A DNA stretch of 29,987 bases from Saccoglossus kowalevskii (Eukaryota > Hemichordata > Enteropneusta > Harrimaniidae), in the NCBI RefSeq assembly GCF_000003605.2, contig NW_003144288.1, positions 565,829 through 595,815 on the forward strand. The letters are read 5' to 3'. The notes below the pieces were generated by a model. It was not told the DNA's origin. It did no database searches and worked only from the letters and a program-made list of their open reading frames with translations. The translations under genes and the position numbers were made by a program. Shown here piece after piece: positions 10,201 to 19,200 of the stretch (within the stretch, counting starts at the first letter, position 1; the number at the start of each line of letters is the position of its first letter).

Positions 10201-13200
10201 TTCAATATACTGTATTGTTTATATCATTATTTCATTGTAGTTTAGTGTCAGCACTGAGTCCAGATATCATAGAAGACTGTAGAAAACCAATATTGTCATT
10301 CCAAGGTAACATTACAATTTATTGTTTCCAGTACATGTGAGTAGGCAGAGGTGTAAGCTCAAATAAATGTTATTTAGAAATGATCTGAACAATGTCTGAT
10401 TTGCAATCGTTTTCTCTTAGAGGATTCATCATACACCAACCATATGTATATGTATATGGTTATTGATGATCAGTATAAAGGGGATTTATAAAGAGATAAA
10501 AATCAAACCTTCTCAAGAGTAATAATTTATGCTAATTTGGTTATTAAAAAATCCAAATACAAAAATTGTTCTTTGACTAACCATAAAACAGCTACCAACA
10601 TACCATCAACATTGTCAACAAATTTGTGCTGTGATTTAATTACAATGCTTAGTGGGAGGATGTTTTATGATCAAAATATGTACATTGTATGAGGCATTAT
10701 ATGAGTTCACTGTTAACGTTAATTAATTGCTAAAAATTAGGATTCATGAATTGTTTGTGATAATTAGCGTATGAAAAACACGTATTTGAATCTTTGTTTT
10801 ACAATACGGAGCATCCTGCTCACAATTCACCGACCACCCTGGAGAATGTTGTGATCATGTGTATATAACATTTACCGGTAGTCTCAATATGGAGCAGCAT
10901 GCAATGTAATTCATTTTTATTATGCATGTTAATTGGATAAATAACTTTCCGGTAGTGTAAAATGCTGTAAATTGGGAGGGGGTGATTATCCTCGGGAGCG
11001 GACATCCGGGCATTTTCTACCGCCTGGCAACCCTCGCATTGAAAACAAAGACCAAAAACTCGCAGAAAACGGTACTTTGCGATGGTTGTTGAGAGTCCCC
11101 TGAACAGTGTAACAAGATTAGCCCTACGTGTGTAACATATATGAATTTGGTTGTTCAGGATTACTTCAAAGTTGAGTTTGTGTTGTTTTCTCGAATTTTC
11201 ACCGGCTCCACCGGCGTTCCACAACAGCGCGCACAGAGCCCATAGAAATACGTGGTACAGTGATGTGCGTCTTAGCAACGTAGAATGTCTGTGACATAGC
11301 TCCGCCCCCGAGGATACACAAGCAGGGATTTATTCTCTGACAAGTATGGTAGTACTGATAATGTTGAATTTTCAATGACAAGTACTGGAGAATTTAAACA
11401 ATATACACATCTATTACAGGCAGCAGTAGTGCAATATATTCACTAATAGCAACTGACAAGTTTCTCATATGGTGAGTTTAATATGTTTTTAGCTATGCTG
11501 TCGACTTTGTACTATCATATGAGTGATTGTCCGTCGTCGTCCGTGTCAATGTTTTATTTTTTCGACTTCTTCTTGAAAACTAAATGCCTGAATGCTTTGA
11601 TACTTGGTATATATGTACCTTGGGTAGACCTCTCTTAGATTTGTTCATTTCATGATGATATCTTCAATTCTCTAATTTTGGTGAATATTTTTGTAATTTT
11701 TGGTAAAAAGTGATATTTTCTACTTCTTGTTGAAAACCGCAAGTCCAATTACTTTGATATTACATATATACCCGGTAGGTACTACGTGTGGACCTCTCTC
11801 AGATTTGTTAATTTCGTGGTGATATCTTCAATTATCAAATTTTGATGATTCTTTTTGGTGAAAAGTGATATTTTTGAATTCTTGTTGAAAACAGCAAGTC
11901 AGGTTGTTTTGATACTATACATATTGTTCATTTTCTAATAATATCTTCAGTTCTTAATTGAAATGTGCATTGCTAACAGCGGAGCTATCTCAGCCGACAG
12001 GCTGCTTGTTTGTCATTGTTGTACCAAATGGGATACAACGGTCAGGTCATACACAATCTAAACAGCACCATAGTCAAAAACATCATTTTGCCTTACCGTG
12101 TTACCGTATGTGGCTAATATAACACATGGCACTTCAACTCTGATGATACCAACGTGTAAAACAACACTATGGAGCTAATACAATTAAAGTTAATACAACA
12201 ACCATAGCGTGACCAGCATTGTTTGTCAGATTTCCAGACTGAGCTCACAAAACTAAAAGTACATTTGTAAACACTGTTTAAGGATAATAGTTCAGGTTTA
12301 ATTTAGACATAAAGACACCAAACCCATGCATTCAGTGTTTTGGCTTACGTTTGTGATTGACATCAGTCTCAAAATAACATTCTAATTTAGTGAGACTACA
12401 TTGCCAGTCAATCGTGTCTTGAGCACCTCCATGTATAATTACATTGTGAGTCGATTCTAAAACCAATTTATTTTAGTTCCTGCTGTTCTACAATATGCAT
12501 TACAAAATATATTAAATCCATATGTAGTATATAACCCATAGAATACTACATGAACACAAGAATAATCAGACAGGATTTTGTATTATTTTTGTGTTCGGAA
12601 TACGGAATAATAGATTTTACTTGCTCTGTTTAATATTTGTCTGATTTCAGTGGTGGAGAGGGAGATATTAATGCATGGAATTGGTCAGACATATACAAAA
12701 AGGTAAGCTGCAAAACAATAACATTTTACGAGTGCATTTGTTGGTAATACTCCTTGATGAGTATTATTGCCATTTCCATGTTACAAAGTAATTGATTTTT
12801 TTTTTCATCAGACACCTAAAGTAGCGTGGTCGTTATCAGTGCCTGTCGATGGTTACTTCAACCATCCAGAAACCAATTGCTTGTCGTATCAAGAAAAGGT
12901 AAGCCTAATATAAATTCATCATTATTAACTTCAGTTCTACTGTTTGAATCATGGAATTATTTAGTGCAGAGAATAAATAGAACACATCGAAGAGGTTCAC
13001 ATGATCCTATACATGAACTTGTCACTTGGTGGTGTTCTCATGATGACTTCATTGTTACACATTTATTATGACATATCTTTTTCTTACTTGAAAACATGTT
13101 ATACTGATGACATAATGTGATATATTGCTGCCATATCTGTTGAAACAAAGCAAAGTGTGTAAATATGAATAAACTCTAACATGTTCAATTTAAGTGGCGT

Positions 13201-16200
13201 AGTTTATTCTAAATAAAGGAAATTTGGAATTTTGAAACAAGCAAAAACATGTTTTGAACAAATGTAATTTCCAACAGAATTATGGTAAATTTTTGTTCTC
13301 AATGCTAATTCATGTAAAACTCTTTTATTGAACAGGACAATCTTCTGTATTCTGGTTGTGGTGATAGTAATGTGTATGTATGGGATTTGGAATCTGGAAC
13401 TAGGAAGGTAGGCATATGAACAAACTATCGGCATATCTGCTGAAATTATGTTTCAGATAATGACGGGGCAGAAAAACTGTATCGTTGTGTATTGAGGGCT
13501 ATATTTCAACATTACTGTATGATTCGGATAAAATATTTCATAGGTCTGACATTTTTAATGTATTTGCTTGAAATTTTGACTCATTTTGTCATATGTAATG
13601 CAATGTAATATGCACTTAAGATATATATATGACTGTGCAGTTTAATTAACAGTTTTGGTGCACACACATTTCCGTTAAATCTCCTAATCAACAAGATACG
13701 GTATGTTTAGTGTGTTACCTGGAAGCCGTGTATATACCCGGTATTTCAAAAACTGCTGTCAGCAGGTTAAGTATTTTGGGAAACATAGAATTGTGGCAGA
13801 CACTTTTATTTCTATCATGTCTGCTCTCAAATCTAATAGAGAAAATTCTGTATTTGTAAAAAATCCATGGGATGAAATACTGTAACATTTTTTGCTTGGA
13901 ATTAATTTTCGCTGAAGGAATGATTCAATGAAAATACAATTCAGCTAATATACCTTTTTTCATATATTTTACATACAAAAATCAGTGAAAATAAATTCCA
14001 TACAAAATGTCCAAAAAGTCTTATCAGCGAGAATTAATTCCAGCTAAAATAAAGTATTTTACAGTAGAAGACACTTGTGTGACATATTGATATTAGACTG
14101 TCATGATGGTATGAATGGTGCCTTCCACCAACGACACATGTATGGGTTTGAAGCTGTCTGTGGAGGGCACTGTGTCAGGCTGTTCTGACAAACACCCTAA
14201 AACTATCAAATCAACGTAGCAACAATTGTACAGTATTGTTAACTGTGACTATAATGTTATTTTTTTTGGAACTTGAATGAACTTGTGTCATGCAACTTTT
14301 GTCTTTTAGAACACTCTCAAAGGCCACAAAGATTATATTCATTGTTTAACAAGTCGATATAATGGGCAGGAATTGATGTCTGGGTCTGAAGATGGCTCTG
14401 TCAGGGTGTGGGGTGAGTTGTGAATCTATGAGAGAAGCATAGATACAAATCTCCATAGAAACCTATAAATCAGAATTATCAGATGATTATTTGATTATTA
14501 GTGTCTAGGGTTTTTTCTAGAGGGAGGGAGCACTGCAATTCAGCAGCGCCACCAAGTGAGGGGGGGGGGAGATAGGGTTCCCTCCCAGGGTGTGGAGTTT
14601 TTAAAGTTAAAATGGAGCATTCTATGGCTTCCTTAGGCCCAAAATTACTATCAGACAGGTCACAGTTGAAGACTGAGGCCACATGTGATGCCTGGTCAAT
14701 CAGAATTTCATGGTTGCCAGAGGATCTGCTTCCCAGGGTAGCAGGCCATGGCATGAGGGTGCTGCACCCCTGTTCCCTTGTTTAAAAAAATCCCTGGTGT
14801 CATCAGTTAAAATCTTAGAAAGGACTGTGCTGTGTGAGTGTGACAGGCATATGAAGTAGAAAGGGGAATAGTACAAATTTAAAGCGGGGGAGTTGTACCA
14901 TACATGTAGTATGTCGTTGTTTACAAACTAGCATCTACCAATGAGCCTTTGCCCTTTAAACATGTGTTGTTATCATCGCTTGGGACTCGATGGATTTCGA
15001 TCCGAAATTAATCAGGTCTGTAGATGAGCCTAGAGCACCTTTGCACCAAGTTTCATTGAAATCTGTTGAGTGGCTTTCGAGATACCTGTATCATTGAAAC
15101 AGTTTAAAATTGGCTAATTATTATGTAAAATGAGTGATTAATATGCCCAGATATTGACCAAAAACTAATCATGTCTGTGCATTATCCTGGAACATTTATG
15201 AACATTTCTCGTCTGCCTTATGGATCTCATCCGTAATGTTTGATCTTACAGATACACGGACTTCAAGTGAAGCTGTCCATGTCATTGAACCTTTCAAACA
15301 TCAAGTAAGTTAAAAGTTTTGTTTTAGAAATTTCTATTTTTAACTCCCACATCTTCAAGTATGACACCCAAGCTTGTCATAGTCAGTCCTTCATTTTCGT
15401 TGTTGTTGCCCAACGTTCACCATCTTCTAAATAAACAACTTCTTGAAAAATACATGCCAGATGAATGTTGAGATGATAGTTGTCAGATTGCCCCTTATTT
15501 ACGTATTTCCAGAAATTATTGCAAATGTGACTTTATTTCACACAAATTATAGCTTTAATTTATAAAATAATAATAATGACACCAGTCTATACAAATTAAA
15601 TAACTCATCATCTAATCGACCTTAGATGTGAATGTGATGTGATTTTTCACAAGAGAACTATTTAAAAAACTCAACTAAGAATTGTAAAATTACAGAATTA
15701 TAATTATATTTTTGTACTTGATACAAAACACATTTTAATTCATCTTAATTGTGTATTACTGAATGTATTTAAAAAAGATTACACAATCATAAATTAATTT
15801 TGGATGTTAAAATATTCAGTTTATATTTATTTTTAATAATTTTGTTTATCCATATTAATAAATGTTACTTGATTCCAACCATGGTGTAATTATGGTAAGA
15901 TACATCTATTGCAAATATATTTATGACCAGCCCATGTAGCGTCAAATTACACATTTATATTAATTTCTGTATATTAATTAGATCTTATTTATATTTCTCT
16001 CCGTTTCCCCTGTTGATATATTGTATGTGTTATCAAGTATATGTGTCAATACTGATGCAGATAATCATGTGTAAAATAGTTATTTACGATGTGGAGAGAG
16101 ATTGCCATGGCAAACCAGGATTTATCAGAGGATTGGTTTTTAACTACCATAAATAATAACATTTTATTAGGGTGCTGAATTGCACTTATCGGAGTACTAC

Positions 16201-19200
16201 AAATGATAGTACCATCTGCATTAATGATGTAAAAAAATCGTTTTTCTTTTATTTCTGGTCAACATTTGTGTTTGTGAAAAATAATGTACATTTATGAAAA
16301 ATTAATTTAAATTTAATTTATAATTAAATTTGAAGAAATAAGTTTAAAAGAAAAATGTATTCACGCAATGATTTTTGAAATCAAATGAACCAAAAACCAA
16401 TTGCCCCCCCCCCCCCCACCAAAATTGGAAACAACATTACTATTCTCAAGGCTGTATTGTATTTGGATGCATTATTCCACAATACACTGTAAAATGACTA
16501 ATTTTCACTGGGTTAAAATTTTGCTGACTTACCATTTCAGGCATATTCAGTGGGTTATAGATTCACTGTTTTATCATTTAGATAATGTGTTCTATGCTAA
16601 ATTTTACATATTCACTGGGTTTTAATTTAGCGCATTATCCAGTCAACGAAATGAGCAAAATTAAAACCCAGTGAATAATTAACCCCTTTACAGTAGACTT
16701 GTTGTTGTCACTGTGTATTACAGACATATTTTTATTTCAGGAGTGTAGCAGACCTAACCAAGGCAAATGGATTGGATGTATTGCTGTAGACTCATCAGAT
16801 GATTGGATGGTGAGTCTGTATGATGATCTCTGTATTTGTGTCCAGTGATTATTTTGACATTTTCTAAATATTTACACCGCTTACACAAGTTAGTTAATTT
16901 TCACTGATACAAATTATTGCGATTTAAGAAATGTACAGTTTTAGTGAATAACATTTTACGAAAGTCTTTGAGACTGATTCACAACATTTTGGGCTACACA
17001 GACAGTTTTAAATATTACTTTTAGCTTTAGAAGAAGAAGACTATACATAATAATTTTGTAGATGGTGTCAAAAGTTGACAAAGGTGCTCAAAAGGTTAAA
17101 AAGTTAACAGTATTCATGCTGCTATAATGTACATAAGAAATAAGAGTTGTAACCTATTTATTGTTTATAAGTGTTCACAGGTAGACGCAAATAACAATGT
17201 GCTGATTGGGTAACACTGGTAGTTGTAAGCAATTGTGCAGTGAAAATTAATTTGTGTTAAAATAAATGATTTTACAGTACCTGCTTTCCGATTTTAATTA
17301 CAGCAACAATTTCTAAATTGAGAATCATTTTAGGTTTTGTAACTTATTGTCATTCACCGTGACTGCTGTTTACTGTACCTAGTATTTTTGGCATGGTCAA
17401 ATTGGCTGACATTTACCTGTTGTAGCTGTCCACTTTCTATTCTGGGAATGTGTTGGTTTATATAGTGAAAGAGTCTTGTTTACAATGCATGTTTACTTGT
17501 TTATTTTTGGAATGTTGATAAAAAATGATGGTTTGCATTTATAAGCAAACTAACTACAAAACTAGATTATTTATTGAGATTGTTCATAGCTCATTGATCA
17601 GGGTCCGTAGCGTTGAAAAAATCCTTTGAATTTTTTGAGGTCTGGAAAGTCTTTGAGTTGTCTTTAAATTACAGGAAAAATAAAAAATCTTTGAAAAGTC
17701 TTTAAATTTCTTTATAGTTATTACCAGTAATTCATTTTAGAAAGGCTCGTTTTCTCTGCATAGAGTCTTTTTTTATAAAGTGTTTTCTACCCCAGTTCCA
17801 ACAAGTGCCGTCAGTGATTGCTACCTCCGCACTCAAATTAAGAGTCAAAATGTCTTGGGGAAAAATGCAAGAAAGTTTGGGAAAAGGTCTGGAAAAGTTT
17901 TGAAAATTATTTGGCTCTTGGTGCTATGGACCCTGTTTTGTGAAGATAGATACAATATTGACTACAACTATAAGCAATGTATATACTCAGAAAACAGAAG
18001 ACAGTTTTCCTTTAACCTGAAATAAACGCAGTATAAAATATAAATATGAAATGTGTGTATGATTTCCAGGTATGCGGTGGTGGACCAACGTTAACATCCT
18101 GGCACATGAGATCTCTGACACCAACTGTAGTATTCCCAACACCAAACATCTGTCAAAAACATGTCATGTTCCATGAAGACACAGTAAGTTATTATATTTT
18201 TTTTTCTAAAAACTTTGTATGATCAGTGTAGCGCCCTCAAGAGGTCAACTTTGAATTTCCTCTATCATTGACAAAAACAAATTTATTAAAGGTAGAATTC
18301 TTTACTTTCCCAGTGGAAAAAGAATATACAGAATATAGTCAGAGGCAAGAATTGTGTATGCATCATCATCATATTATTGCAATGTTTGTTTAGTCCATGC
18401 ATAATTATCTTTGTGAAATGTTTATAAAAACTGATCTGATGAGACAGAAAAAGATGTAGATTTCACAAGTTCCAGTCACGTGTTGCACGTAAGTAAATTA
18501 GTTGTGCACTACTGAGTGGCATTAACATCTGTAACAGTGTATGAACTTGTCATTAATATTGAATTTTCGCTCAACTGCCATTAACTCCCTGACAACTTTC
18601 AAGTTCTCGTTGTATAAAATAACAGTTCTGACCCAGCACATACACTTTCTTTGTACTCCTAAAATGACAATCTCATGAACTTTAATAGAGACCCATTTGA
18701 CTACCCAAATCACCTGTTTGTGTAAATGTTGACTCGTATCTTATTTTTAATATTTATTTTGTTTCTATAGATTATATCAGGAGGTACATGTTCCAATGTT
18801 TATCATTGGACTATTAATGGTGACATGAAATCGTGCGTTCCTTGTACGCCTACTAGCGTCTATAGTATAGCAATCAATACACACTCTGAAAATAATCGGG
18901 TAAGTCACAAACGTTTAGTCTTCGTTAATCCCAGGATAAATTGATTCAACCGACTTGATTGAAACTTTGATTATTAAAGTACCACTGAAAGTTTGTTTTA
19001 ATTTTGCATAAACAAACAATGTATTTGCCATTCATTGGACTGTATTGAATGCCGTGAACTTTAACCTTTTGAGCACCATGTTGTAACATTTTGCAATTTT
19101 TTTCTAAATTTCATTTGTTTATGGACCACATAAACATAATCTGCTACTTATTTTGATCAGAATTACAAAAAATATATCAAAAAATATTGTACTTTTATTT

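Noticed and set aside
12703..12811. Possible intronic box C/D snoRNA in the short THOC6 intron 5 (TTGATGAG)
   Set aside because: A box C-like TGATGA is present, but there is no CUGA box at suitable spacing and no terminal stem.
14479..14754. Minus ORF of 91 codons in THOC6 intron 8
   Set aside because: It lies within the GTGTC-flanked MITE-like insertion and has no domain.
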